Origin: an uncultured Eubacterium sp.
GTDB lineage: Bacteria > Bacillota_A > Clostridia > Lachnospirales > Lachnospiraceae
Assembly: GCA_948468465.1 (NCBI GenBank)
Contig: CAOKJJ010000168.1
Coordinates: 1 to 10,800, forward strand
Direction of reading: 5' to 3'
Length of the DNA: 10,800 nucleotides
Shown here in pieces: positions 1 to 7,541 of this stretch. The translations under genes and the position numbers were made by a program. Position 1 is the stretch's first letter; each line of letters starts with the position of its first letter. The notes under the pieces were generated by a model. That model did no database searches. It saw only the letters and a list, made by a program, of their open reading frames with translations, and was not told the DNA's origin.

Positions 1-115
1 AACAAAAAAATGCAAATATTTCATATCTTTTTCATTCATGCGTTTAATCTGTCAACTGTTCAACTGCTTCAACTGCAAAAAAGGAATGAAAAAATACAAC
101 ACTTCTATACATTTC

Positions 116-162
116 AAAAAATCTCCGAACACGGCTATTTACGCAATGCTCAGAGATTTTTT
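116..162 (-). terminator. Rho-independent terminator after tcdA
   Basis: Read on the minus strand, a 10-bp stem (positions 156-147 against 131-122, with two G-U wobbles) encloses a 15-base loop and is followed at once by six U residues (121-116). It lies about 64 bases past the tcdA stop codon, so it probably ends the minus-strand transcription unit. A run of A on the 5' side of the stem lengthens the pairing and could let it work in both directions, but the G-U pairs form only in the minus-strand transcript. Confidence 0.7.
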
Positions 163-225
163 TTACTTAATCTCCTGCAAAACTCAGGATACAATGGATA
201 TCCGCATGTCAACACAAATCATCCA

Positions 226-960
226 TCAAACCTCCCCCAGCAAATCTTTCACAACCTCCCCCGCCAAAATCAGTCCCGCTGCTGAAGGCACAAAGGAAAA
301 ACTGCCCGGCACAGCTTTGCCTCTGCCGCAGGAAAGCTGTTCATTTTCATCCTCTTGCGGCAAAGACGCAGGTTTTAGCGGCTGTTCTTTGGAATATACG
401 ACTTTTAATTTTTTTATCCCTCTTTTTTTCAGCTCTCTTCGCATCACTTTTGCTAACGGACAAACAGATGTCTCATAAATGTCCGCTGCCTGAAACGCCG
501 AGGGATCCATCTTGTTCCCGGCTCCCATCGCACTGATCACAGGCGTGCCTGCTGCCTGCGCCTGCTCAATCAGCATCAGCTTTCCAGTTATCGTGTCAAT
601 CGCGTCAACGATATAATCATACTTCGCAAAATCAAACTGATCCGCCGTCTGGGGCAGATAAAACAGATGAAATACACGAACTTCCGCCTCCGGGTTAATG
701 TCCAGAATGCGCTCCTTTGCCACATCGGTTTTATACCTGCCAAGCGTGCTGTGCAGTGCGTAAATCTGCCGGTTCAGATTTGTAATGTCTACCTTATCGT
801 GATCTATTAAGTCCAGCCTGCCAATCCCGCTGCGCGCCAGCGCTTCCACAACGTATCCTCCGACTCCGCCTATGCCGAATACAGCCACATGAGCCTGTGC
901 CAGGCGCTTCATGCCGTCAGGTCCTGCTAATAATTCAGTTCTCGCAAATTGTCCGCACAT
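226..960 (-). CDS. tcdA: tRNA threonylcarbamoyladenosine dehydratase (TcdA/HesA/MoeB/ThiF family)
   Basis: This is an E1-like enzyme of 244 residues. TcdA-type proteins use ATP to cyclise the t6A base at position 37 of ANN-decoding tRNAs, in the cytoplasm. The Rossmann nucleotide-binding loop GIGGVG is at residues 29-34, followed by EALARSGIG and the adenylation-region motif DHDKVDITNLNRQ (about 53-65). VDAID is at 119-123. A candidate catalytic cysteine is C167 in SVCPLAKVMR. The length matches the TcdA/YgdL group and is too short for a full MoeB with rhodanese domain. The start has a purine-rich AGGAGAGAGGAAAG sequence directly before ATG. The gene lies 49 bases behind the GNAT gene and is the last of the unit, before a hairpin terminator. 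A ThiF/MoeB-like sulfur-transfer role is less likely, because no thiamine or molybdopterin genes are nearby. The substrate is inferred from family membership. Confidence 0.88.
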   Translation of the reverse strand: MCGQFARTELLAGPDGMKRLAQAHVAVFGIGGVGGYVVEALARSGIGRLDLIDHDKVDITNLNRQIYALHSTLGRYKTDVAKERILDINPEAEVRVFHLFYLPQTADQFDFAKYDYIVDAIDTITGKLMLIEQAQAAGTPVISAMGAGNKMDPSAFQAADIYETSVCPLAKVMRRELKKRGIKKLKVVYSKEQPLKPASLPQEDENEQLSCGRGKAVPGSFSFVPSAAGLILAGEVVKDLLGEV

Positions 961-1009
961 CTTTCCTCTCTCCTGTTTCTGTTATTAGAGGTTCTGAAAA
1001 AGTTTATCG

Positions 1010-1879
1010 TCAGTCCAGCGATAAATTCAAATATCCCCGTACTGCCGGCAGTCTGTAACTCATCCCGATCAGGCTGCTGCTTATGCTGCTGTCTGCTCCC
1101 TGGCCAGCCGTATCCTGCGCGGGCCGTATCACCGTCAATCTGCTGCATGCCCCAGCAATCCGTGGAGCCATAAGTTCCATACATGCCGGATCATCCAGTG
1201 TTGTTTCTGTTATGACAGCGTCCTGATTTTGCGTGTAATATAACAGCAGCTCTTGTCTGTCACTGTCGTCCCTGCGCAGGATATAAGCGCCTCCGCCGCT
1301 GTCTCTATGCTGCTGCAGAGCAAATGCCACATGCTGTTCGGGCCAGCTTACATATCCATGCTGGCGAAAATATGTGTCCCTCATACTTAGATATGTCTTT
1401 GCATCCGCCGGTATCCATGTCCACGCGTCTGACTGCGCCGCTCTGACATTATAGTGTGGCATTTCCATCCTGCTTTTATTAATATAAAAATCAGACTGAA
1501 ATCCCAAAGGTTTATAAAATCCCCCGATCAGTCCTTCCTCTGCGGGTTCCGCAAGTAACGGCGCCTTATATAATTCGTTCGCTTTTTTAAGCAGCCTTGC
1601 AGCAGCGCCGCGGCCGCGAAACTGCGGCCAGACGGCCAATGCATAGACATAACGGATCGGCTGCCAGCAGCCGTTTGCCCCTGGCTGCTCCATCCAGACG
1701 TTTCCCGGCAGAAAAAAGGATGCTCCGATCAGCATCCCGTTTTCTTCTTCTAAAAGCACATGTTCATTTTCATACATTGCCTGAAAAAAATCATGGATAT
1801 AGGCGTCCTCATCAGAAAAGCATTCTTTCCACAGCTGCTTTAACTGTGGAATTTTTGTTGGATCTCCATATTGAATCAT
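1010..1879 (-). CDS. GNAT family N-acetyltransferase
   Basis: A 289-residue protein with a GNAT acetyl-CoA-binding core in its N-terminal half. The signature is strand beta4 and motif A, VYALAVWPQFRGRGAAARLL (about 78-97), with the R-G-R-G-A pyrophosphate loop. GFYKPLGFQSDF (about 120) is the typical motif B region. The remaining 150 residues form a second domain without a motif I can name, giving a layout that resembles Eis-like two-domain acetyltransferases. The substrate is unknown. The start codon overlaps the stop of the upstream DUF2156 gene as ATGA, and a GAGG about ten bases upstream may serve as ribosome binding site, so translation of the two is probably coupled. The protein has no signal peptide or membrane segment and is expected in the cytoplasm. 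Confidence 0.85.
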   Translation of the reverse strand: MIQYGDPTKIPQLKQLWKECFSDEDAYIHDFFQAMYENEHVLLEEENGMLIGASFFLPGNVWMEQPGANGCWQPIRYVYALAVWPQFRGRGAAARLLKKANELYKAPLLAEPAEEGLIGGFYKPLGFQSDFYINKSRMEMPHYNVRAAQSDAWTWIPADAKTYLSMRDTYFRQHGYVSWPEQHVAFALQQHRDSGGGAYILRRDDSDRQELLLYYTQNQDAVITETTLDDPACMELMAPRIAGACSRLTVIRPAQDTAGQGADSSISSSLIGMSYRLPAVRGYLNLSLD

Positions 1880-2766
1880 AGGTGAAACCTCGCCTGATAT
1901 TTTTCTACGAGAAACTCCGGCTGATAAGACAGCTTTGCTTTGCGCAGTCCCTCGTCTCCTGTATCTTCTTCCCGATTTACATATGCATAATCCTGACAGT
2001 TATGCAGCACAAACTGCTGGTTGATCATCGGATAGGCCCCCTGCACGCTGGCAATCGCTTTTTCAATGTGCACAACATACGTATCGGAATTTAACGGCTC
2101 TCCGATGGAAAATGCCACCAGCCTGCCTCCTTTATACAGCATCCCGCCGTCCAGCACAAGCTCTGCCAGATTACGCAGCGCGATGCGGTTAATATGCAGC
2201 TCATTTTCCTTTTCTTCATTCCAGCTGTCTGCCTCTGCTTCCTTCCAGACATCCAGAAGACGCATGCACTCTCCCGCGTCTTCCGGCATCATGTCCCGGT
2301 ACAGCCAGTTATTATCATCTTTGAAGCGCGCGATATGATTTCGCTTGCCGTGCAGCTTTCTGCCGGACAGTGTCGACAGCTTTTCTGTCGTGTATACATA
2401 GTCATAATCATCTCTGTTTGTCGTCACCGTATACTGGTTCGGATAGTTTTGCTCCAGCCAGTCCAAATCACTCTGCACGAGCGTTGCAAGCACAAGCTCT
2501 TCCTTTTTTTCCCGTGCCATTGCAAGCATTGCATCCAGCACGCCTTTTCTGTCTCCGGCTCCGATCGGAATTGTATAGCAGTCATAGTCGCTGTGATGAA
2601 ATTGAAAAATCAAACATCCCTTCTCTTTTGCCATCTTCACGCCGTAAATATCACTCCACAAAAAATTGTTTGCAAATGAATATTCACAGGCCTGCCTGTC
2701 ATCTTCCAGAAGCCGCTGCGTTACCCATTCACGGTCGCGAAACGACAGGCTTTTAAATTCTATCAT
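1876..2766 (-). CDS. DUF2156 domain-containing protein (GNAT-fold, related to the LPG synthase catalytic domain)
   Basis: A 296-residue soluble protein. The opening (FRDREWVTQRLLEDDRQACEYSFANNFLWSDIYG) and the later segment GGRLVAFSIGEPLNSDTYVVHIEKA (about 213-237) are typical of the DUF2156 family. That family shares the double-GNAT fold of the catalytic domain of phosphatidylglycerol lysyltransferase (MprF). The multi-spanning flippase domain of MprF is absent and I see no hydrophobic helix, so lipid aminoacylation cannot be assumed; the substrate is unknown. The start is supported by AAGGGAGA seven or eight bases before ATG. It follows ilvN after 52 bases and overlaps the next GNAT gene by four bases, which suggests the two acyltransferase-fold proteins are made together. 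Confidence 0.82.
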   Translation of the reverse strand: MIEFKSLSFRDREWVTQRLLEDDRQACEYSFANNFLWSDIYGVKMAKEKGCLIFQFHHSDYDCYTIPIGAGDRKGVLDAMLAMAREKKEELVLATLVQSDLDWLEQNYPNQYTVTTNRDDYDYVYTTEKLSTLSGRKLHGKRNHIARFKDDNNWLYRDMMPEDAGECMRLLDVWKEAEADSWNEEKENELHINRIALRNLAELVLDGGMLYKGGRLVAFSIGEPLNSDTYVVHIEKAIASVQGAYPMINQQFVLHNCQDYAYVNREEDTGDEGLRKAKLSYQPEFLVEKYQARFHL

Positions 2767-2818
2767 AAAAAATCTCCCTTATCTGTACAATATTTTCTGT
2801 ACCGATCTATATCACCAC

Positions 2819-3319
2819 TTATCTGCATGAAGTGCTGATCGCTTCGATCGCGACAGCGCCGCCCCGCACGATTTCAATATTGCCGTGAAACTTCGTTTTC
2901 AGCAATTCGATCAGCTCATTATTTCTGCGCTCTGTCAGCTTGCATTCCAGCATCACACTGTCTTCCCCGATATCCGCGACTTCCACGTTAAATACCTGCG
3001 CGATGCGGAATACCTGGCTGATCCCGCCGGAATCCAGGTTTTTGACTTTCGCAAATAAAATTTCCTTCATATGAATCGGTACATTTGTCAGATCTATAAC
3101 CTTAATGACTTCTACCATCCGGTTCAGCTGTTTTTTAATCTGCTCAAACGTAATATCATCGCTCATAACGCAAATCGTCATACGGGAAACCGTCGCATCC
3201 TCTGTCGTGCCGACAGTAAGGCTCTGCAGATTGTACGATTTTCCGGAAAAAAGTCCTGATACTTTCGCCAGCACGCCCACCTGGTTTTCCACATACAAAG
3301 CGATCCATCTGTTTTTCAT
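2819..3319 (-). CDS. ilvN: Acetolactate (acetohydroxyacid) synthase small regulatory subunit
   Basis: A 166-residue regulatory subunit that activates the IlvB catalytic subunit and usually carries valine feedback inhibition. The N-terminal ACT domain is clear: RWIALYVENQVGVLAKVSGLF (about 4-24), then the YNLQSLTVGTTED segment and TICVMSDD (about 50-57). The C-terminal AHAS small-subunit domain follows, with FNVEVADIGEDSVMLE and the family's closing GGAVAIEAIST-like segment. The length is normal for the family. It starts 15 bases after the ilvB stop with a GGGAGGG ribosome binding site, which fits a stoichiometric two-gene pair. Whether valine inhibits this form cannot be read directly; the glycine and asparagine of the first ACT loop (V-G-V, Y-N) are present. 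Confidence 0.95.
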   Translation of the reverse strand: MKNRWIALYVENQVGVLAKVSGLFSGKSYNLQSLTVGTTEDATVSRMTICVMSDDITFEQIKKQLNRMVEVIKVIDLTNVPIHMKEILFAKVKNLDSGGISQVFRIAQVFNVEVADIGEDSVMLECKLTERRNNELIELLKTKFHGNIEIVRGGAVAIEAISTSCR

Positions 3320-3334
3320 CTTTTTCCCTCCCGT

Positions 3335-5056
3335 TTATTTCAAAATCATTTCACTCATTGGATTGCCGCCTTTTACCATCGGCAGCACCAGCTCGTCTGT
3401 CGCAATGAAAAATTCGATTAAAGTCGGCGCGTCGTCATTGCGTTTTGCCTGCTCCAGCGCATCCTGTATCTGCGATTCTTCCGTTACCCGAATGCCGTGC
3501 GCTCCGTAGCATTCCGCAAACTTTACGAAGTCCGGCACGTATGGCGGGCATGCTTCATTCGGCCCTTTGCAGGTGTCCGGACATCCTTTTCTTCTGCGCA
3601 GGCAGGTCGCCGCGTATCGTTTCCCATAAAACAGCTGCTGCATCTGACGCACCATGCCCAGGTAATAATTATTGAGCAGGCATATCGTAACCGGAGCATC
3701 TTGTGTGATAGCAGTGGCTAACTCCTGCATGTTCATCTGAAATCCGCCGTCTCCGGTAATGCAGATGACATTCTGGTATGGCTTCGCTATTTTAGCGCCG
3801 ATTGCTGCCGGCAGGCCAAATCCCATGGAGCCGAGTCCGCCGGAAGTAATCAGCTTTTTTCTGCCCCCGATCTCTAAATACTGCGTCGCCCACATCTGAT
3901 GCTGCCCGACGTCAGTTACAATAATCGCTTCTTTATAGATACGGTTGATACCTTCCATAATCATCTGCGGGGTCATGCCGCGGTCTTTTCGCATTTCCAG
4001 CGGATTTTCATCGTCCCAGCTTTGAATCTGCTCCACCCATTTTTCCGTATCCTGCGCCTCTGCCCACTCGCACAGCTTTTCCAGCGCCAGCTTCGCATCC
4101 GCCACAATCGGAACGTCTACCACAACGTTTCTGGAAATTGCAGCCGTATCAATGTCAATGTGAATAATTTTCGCATGCGGTGCAAACTCATTTAAATCAC
4201 CGGTAATCCGGTCGTTGAATCTTGTCCCGATCGAAAACAGCACATCGCATTTGCTGACCGCAATATTGCAGGAATATTTTCCATGCATGCCCGAATTGCC
4301 CAGATATAACGGATGTTTTGGCGGCAGGGCGCCCTTCCCCATAATCGTTGTTACAACCGGAATATGCGTGCGTTCCGCAAATTTTTGCAGCTGTTCATTC
4401 GCTCCGCTGACCGCAACGCCGCCTCCTGCCAGTATCAGAGGACGCTTTGCTACTTTCAACAGCCGATACGCTTTTTTCAGCTGGCCGATATGCACGCTCT
4501 CATTTGGTTTATAGCCGCGGATATGCACTTCGGACGGATATTCGCTGTCGCCGGACTGCACCTGAATGTCTTTTGGAATATCCACAAGCACCGGGCCTGG
4601 TTTGCCGGTCCTTGCAATGTGAAACGCCATTTTTAAAATCCGTCCCAAATCCTTGCGGTCACGTACCGTCACTCCGTATTTTGTCACAGACTGCGTCATT
4701 CCTACAATATCCACTTCCTGAAACGCGTCGTTTCCAATCAGGCCAAGCGGCACCTGTCCGGTAATGCACACAAGCGGAATGCTGTCGTAATGCGCGTCCG
4801 CAAGGCCCGTAATAATGTTCGTGGCTCCAGGCCCGCTCGTAACGAGACAGACGCCGACTTTTCCTGATGCTTTCGCATAGCCTTCCGCTTCAAAGATCAG
4901 TCCCTGTTCATGTCTTGGCAAAACGACCTGGATATCCTCCTGTTTATATAATTCATCAAAGATATCCGTAACCATCCCGCCAGGATATCCGAATATCGTA
5001 TCCACGCCTTCTTCCCGCAGCGCTTTCACAAATAATTTTCTACCTGTTATATCCAT
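3335..5056 (-). CDS. ilvB: Acetolactate (acetohydroxyacid) synthase large catalytic subunit
   Basis: A 573-residue thiamine-diphosphate and FAD enzyme that condenses two pyruvates, or pyruvate and 2-ketobutyrate, in the first common step of valine, leucine and isoleucine synthesis. The TPP-activating glutamate is E50 in PRHEQ, and SGPGATN follows. SIGTRFNDRITGDL is typical of the FAD-binding middle domain of biosynthetic forms. The C-terminal TPP/Mg motif runs from GDG (435-437) to NN (462-463). Two oddities follow it: residue 472 is Met where the family usually has Trp (LGMVRQ-W), and residues 485-503 carry a CX6CX3CX6C insertion (C485, C492, C496, C503). The start is fixed by AGGGGAGGA nine bases upstream. 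The ATG lies inside the end of the dihydrofolate reductase gene (17-base overlap), which suggests coupled translation. ilvN follows directly. Confidence 0.96.
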   Translation of the reverse strand: MDITGRKLFVKALREEGVDTIFGYPGGMVTDIFDELYKQEDIQVVLPRHEQGLIFEAEGYAKASGKVGVCLVTSGPGATNIITGLADAHYDSIPLVCITGQVPLGLIGNDAFQEVDIVGMTQSVTKYGVTVRDRKDLGRILKMAFHIARTGKPGPVLVDIPKDIQVQSGDSEYPSEVHIRGYKPNESVHIGQLKKAYRLLKVAKRPLILAGGGVAVSGANEQLQKFAERTHIPVVTTIMGKGALPPKHPLYLGNSGMHGKYSCNIAVSKCDVLFSIGTRFNDRITGDLNEFAPHAKIIHIDIDTAAISRNVVVDVPIVADAKLALEKLCEWAEAQDTEKWVEQIQSWDDENPLEMRKDRGMTPQMIMEGINRIYKEAIIVTDVGQHQMWATQYLEIGGRKKLITSGGLGSMGFGLPAAIGAKIAKPYQNVICITGDGGFQMNMQELATAITQDAPVTICLLNNYYLGMVRQMQQLFYGKRYAATCLRRRKGCPDTCKGPNEACPPYVPDFVKFAECYGAHGIRVTEESQIQDALEQAKRNDDAPTLIEFFIATDELVLPMVKGGNPMSEMILK

Positions 5057-5555
5057 GGTTATGGTTCCTCCCCTCTGCTATATATTTGCGAAAATAATAA
5101 ATAATATCAAAATACGTCTGCTCTTCACTCTCAGCCGCAAGCTCCCATTCGGGCAGCTGATCCAGATTAGGGGCATATGCATCCGCACCGTACGCAAAGT
5201 CTATCTTTGTTACATATGCCGTGCTGCATTCGTCCAGCAGCTGGCGGTAAACACTCTCACCGCCTATCACAAATACATCATCTGTATGATACCGCGCTAA
5301 TTTTTCATGCAGCTCGTCCAGTGAATGAACGACGACGGCATCCCCCGCTTCATAATGCCTGTCGTGTGTCAGCACCAAGTTAATACGGTTTGCTAAAATG
5401 CCGTTTGGAAGGCTTTCTAACGTCTTTCTGCCCATAACAACCACTTTGCCCTCCGTCATCTCACGAAACAGGCGCAGATCATCCGGAATGCGTACTAACA
5501 GCTGGTTTTTACAGCCGATTCCCCAGTTTGCATCTGCAGATACTATGATATTCAC
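5040..5555 (-). CDS. folA: Dihydrofolate reductase
   Basis: A 171-residue NADPH-dependent enzyme that reduces dihydrofolate to tetrahydrofolate. N-terminal DANWGIGCKNQLL (8-20) forms the Met20-loop region, and PDDLRLFR holds the catalytic acid D26 (E. coli D27). VVVMGRKTLESLP and VFVIGGESVYRQLL are the NADPH-binding strands, and AYVTKIDFAYGADAYAP completes the family pattern. V21 stands where most bacterial enzymes have Trp22. I chose a GTG start because AAAGGGG lies eight bases before it and because family homology begins at exactly this residue. An ATG at 5600 would add 15 residues; it has an AGGAG only three bases away, so the longer form is not excluded. It starts 51 bases after purD and overlaps ilvB by 17 bases. 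Confidence 0.93.
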   Translation of the reverse strand: MNIIVSADANWGIGCKNQLLVRIPDDLRLFREMTEGKVVVMGRKTLESLPNGILANRINLVLTHDRHYEAGDAVVVHSLDELHEKLARYHTDDVFVIGGESVYRQLLDECSTAYVTKIDFAYGADAYAPNLDQLPEWELAAESEEQTYFDIIYYFRKYIAEGRNHNHGYNR

Positions 5556-5563
5556 AAAAAAAG

Positions 5564-5570
5564 CCCCTTT
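5564..5570 (-). promoter_or_regulatory. Ribosome binding site supporting the GTG start of folA
   Basis: AAAGGGG on the minus strand, eight bases before the GTG at 5555, followed by a T-rich spacer. It is better spaced than the AGGAG before the in-frame ATG at 5600, and this decides the shorter start together with the conserved family N-terminus. Confidence 0.6.
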
Positions 5571-5606
5571 CTTACCTGTGATCTTACAGCCAGGCCGCAT
5601 GCACTC

Positions 5607-6890
5607 CTATTGCAAATCCGCGTCATCAATCGCTTTTCCAATATCATGCCGCATATATTTGTTTTCAAAATTCACCCAGGTAACCGCTTCGTATGCTTTC
5701 TGGCGCGCCTGTTTCAAATCTTCGCCTTTTGCGGTAATGCCAAGCACCCGGCCGCCGTTTGTCACGATTTTGCCGTCTTTTTGCGCGGTGCCCGCATGAA
5801 AACAATAAAAATCTTCTCTTTTATCAAACGCGTCCAGCCCCTCGATCGGATATCCCTTCTGATAGGCAATCGGATAGCCGTCAGACGCAAGCACGACACA
5901 GACAGCCGCATTGTCTTCAAACTCCAGCTCGATTTCCTCCAGCCTGCCTTCCACGCATGCCTGCATCACCTCGATAATGTCATTTTTCATCCGCGGCAGC
6001 ACAACCTGAGCCTCCGGATCGCCAAAACGGGCATTGTATTCCAGTACCTTCGGCCCATCCTCTGTCAGCATCAGTCCAAAGAAAATAACTCCGGTAAACG
6101 GCCTTCCTTCTGCCGCCATTGCATCCACAGTCGGCTGATATATATATTTTCTGCAAAACGCGTCTACTTCATCTGTATAAAAAGGACTCGGCGAAAAGGT
6201 GCCCATGCCTCCGGTATTTAAACCCTGATCTCCGTCTTTTGCGCGCTTATGATCCTGCGCCGAGCTCATGATCCGGATGGTCTTTCCATCGGCAAATGAC
6301 AGCACAGACACTTCCCGTCCGGTCATAAACTGCTCAACGACCATCCGCGTGCCGGCATCTCCGAATTTTTTTTCTTCCATAATCGTCCTGACGCCTTTTT
6401 CAGCCTCCTCCAACGTATTGCAGATCAATACGCCTTTGCCGAGCGCCAGTCCGTCCGCCTTTAATACAATCGGCATTTTTGCTGTCTTAAGATACGCCAA
6501 CGCGGCATTTGGATCATCAAACGTTTCATACGCGGCTGTCGGAATGCCGTATTTTTTCATCAGGTCTTTGGAGAATGCTTTGGAACCTTCTAAAACAGCG
6601 GCATTTTTCCGCGGACCGAACACTTTCAGTCCTTTTTCTTCAAATACATCTACAATTCCCCCGACTAACGGGTCATCCATGCCGATAATCGTTAAGTCTA
6701 CCGCATGTTCTTCTGCAAAATCCGCAAGTTTTTCAAACTCCATCGCCGCAATCGGAACACACTGAGCGATCTGCCCAATGCCCGCATTTCCCGGCGCACA
6801 GTAGATTTTATCTACTTTTGCGCTTTTCGCTGCACTGACTGCAATCGCATGTTCCCGTCCGCCGCTGCCTACGATCAAAACTTTCATCAT
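5607..6890 (-). CDS. purD: Phosphoribosylamine-glycine ligase (GAR synthetase)
   Basis: A 427-residue ATP-grasp ligase that joins glycine to phosphoribosylamine, the second step of purine synthesis. The N-terminal PRA-binding domain begins KVLIVGSGGREHA (3-15). The ATP-grasp domain carries KADGLALGKGV (144-154), GTGGMGTFSPSPF-like LNTGGMGTFSPSPF, and the metal-binding EYNARFGDPEAQVVLPR segment. The C-terminal hybrid domain has CVVLASDGYP and NGGRVLGITAKG. The length is normal. The gene begins ATGATG; AAGGAG lies five bases before the first and eight before the second, so M2 may be the true start. It follows purN after 24 bases and precedes folA. Most families have G-P-E-x-P-L near residue 71; here it reads GMDDPLVGG, which I take as lineage variation. 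Confidence 0.96.
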   Translation of the reverse strand: MMKVLIVGSGGREHAIAVSAAKSAKVDKIYCAPGNAGIGQIAQCVPIAAMEFEKLADFAEEHAVDLTIIGMDDPLVGGIVDVFEEKGLKVFGPRKNAAVLEGSKAFSKDLMKKYGIPTAAYETFDDPNAALAYLKTAKMPIVLKADGLALGKGVLICNTLEEAEKGVRTIMEEKKFGDAGTRMVVEQFMTGREVSVLSFADGKTIRIMSSAQDHKRAKDGDQGLNTGGMGTFSPSPFYTDEVDAFCRKYIYQPTVDAMAAEGRPFTGVIFFGLMLTEDGPKVLEYNARFGDPEAQVVLPRMKNDIIEVMQACVEGRLEEIELEFEDNAAVCVVLASDGYPIAYQKGYPIEGLDAFDKREDFYCFHAGTAQKDGKIVTNGGRVLGITAKGEDLKQARQKAYEAVTWVNFENKYMRHDIGKAIDDADLQ

Positions 6891-6914
6891 GAATTCTCCT
6901 TATACACAATCATT

Positions 6915-7541
6915 TTAATTTGAAATTACTACTCTGCCATCTACAACAGATACTCTGCCGTCAGCGATTAACTGAACCGCCTCCGGCAAAATCTTCCACT
7001 CCGCTTCTTCCATCACCCGCTTCTGCAGCTGCTGCGGCGTATCGCCCTGGCGCACTTCCACCGCCTTCTGTAAAATAATCGGCCCGGTATCCGTACCTTC
7101 ATCTACAAAATGCACTGTTGCCCCGGTAACCTTTACGCCTCTTGCAAGCGCGCTTTCATGTACTTTGAGTCCATAATATCCAGCGCCGCAAAAAGACGGA
7201 ATAAGTGACGGATGAATATTAATCATACGGTTTTTATACTTTTGTATGAGTATTTCCGGTAATATCACAAGATATCCGGCCAATACAACCAGATCAATCT
7301 TTTCTTCTTCCAGCTTTTGCAGCATCGCGTTTGCAAACGCGTCCTTATCCGCATAATCCTTCGGTGCCATGCAGCAGCTTGAAATCCCATGCTTTTGTGC
7401 GCGCTCCAGAGCGTACGCGTCTTTTTTATTGCTGATGACAAGCGCAATCTGCGCGTTTTGAATCTTCCCCGCGCCGGCCGCGTCTATTAAAGCCTGCAGA
7501 TTTGTCCCGCCGCCAGATACGAGCACCGCCAGTCTTAACAT
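6915..7541 (-). CDS. purN: Phosphoribosylglycinamide formyltransferase (GAR transformylase)
   Basis: A 208-residue folate-dependent enzyme that transfers the formyl group from 10-formyl-tetrahydrofolate to GAR, the third step of purine synthesis and directly after PurD. The phosphate-binding loop [13 protein letters not shown] is at 7-18. The catalytic set is N108 and H110 ([11 protein letters not shown]) with D151 in [25 protein letters not shown] links the two. AAGGAG lies seven bases before the ATG. The start sits two bases after the purM stop codon, so translation is very likely coupled. The product of this enzyme and of purD is used by purM only after an intervening PurL step, whose gene is not in the window. 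Confidence 0.96.
   Translation of the reverse strand: MLRLAVLVSGGGTNLQALIDAAGAGKIQNAQIALVISNKKDAYALERAQKHGISSCCMAPKDYADKDAFANAMLQKLEEEKIDLVVLAGYLVILPEILIQKYKNRMINIHPSLIPSFCGAGYYGLKVHESALARGVKVTGATVHFVDEGTDTGPIILQKAVEVRQGDTPQQLQKRVMEEAEWKILPEAVQLIADGRVSVVDGRVVISN

Noticed and set aside
52..75. Three copies of TCAACTG in a row
   Set aside because: Short and irregularly spaced (8 and 9 bases), beyond the terminator, with nothing to link it to a function.
38..478. Plus-strand open frame of 146 codons at the left edge
   Set aside because: Most of it is antisense to tcdA, the translation has no recognisable family features, and no ribosome binding site precedes it.
2767..2818. GTACA/TGTAC dyad between ilvN and the DUF2156 gene
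   Set aside because: Only five base pairs with no U-run directly after it; too weak to call a terminator or operator.
5556..5606. Terminator between purD and folA suggested by the T-rich stretch before the GTG
   Set aside because: No matching stem precedes the T-run; the stretch is better explained as the spacer after AAAGGGG.
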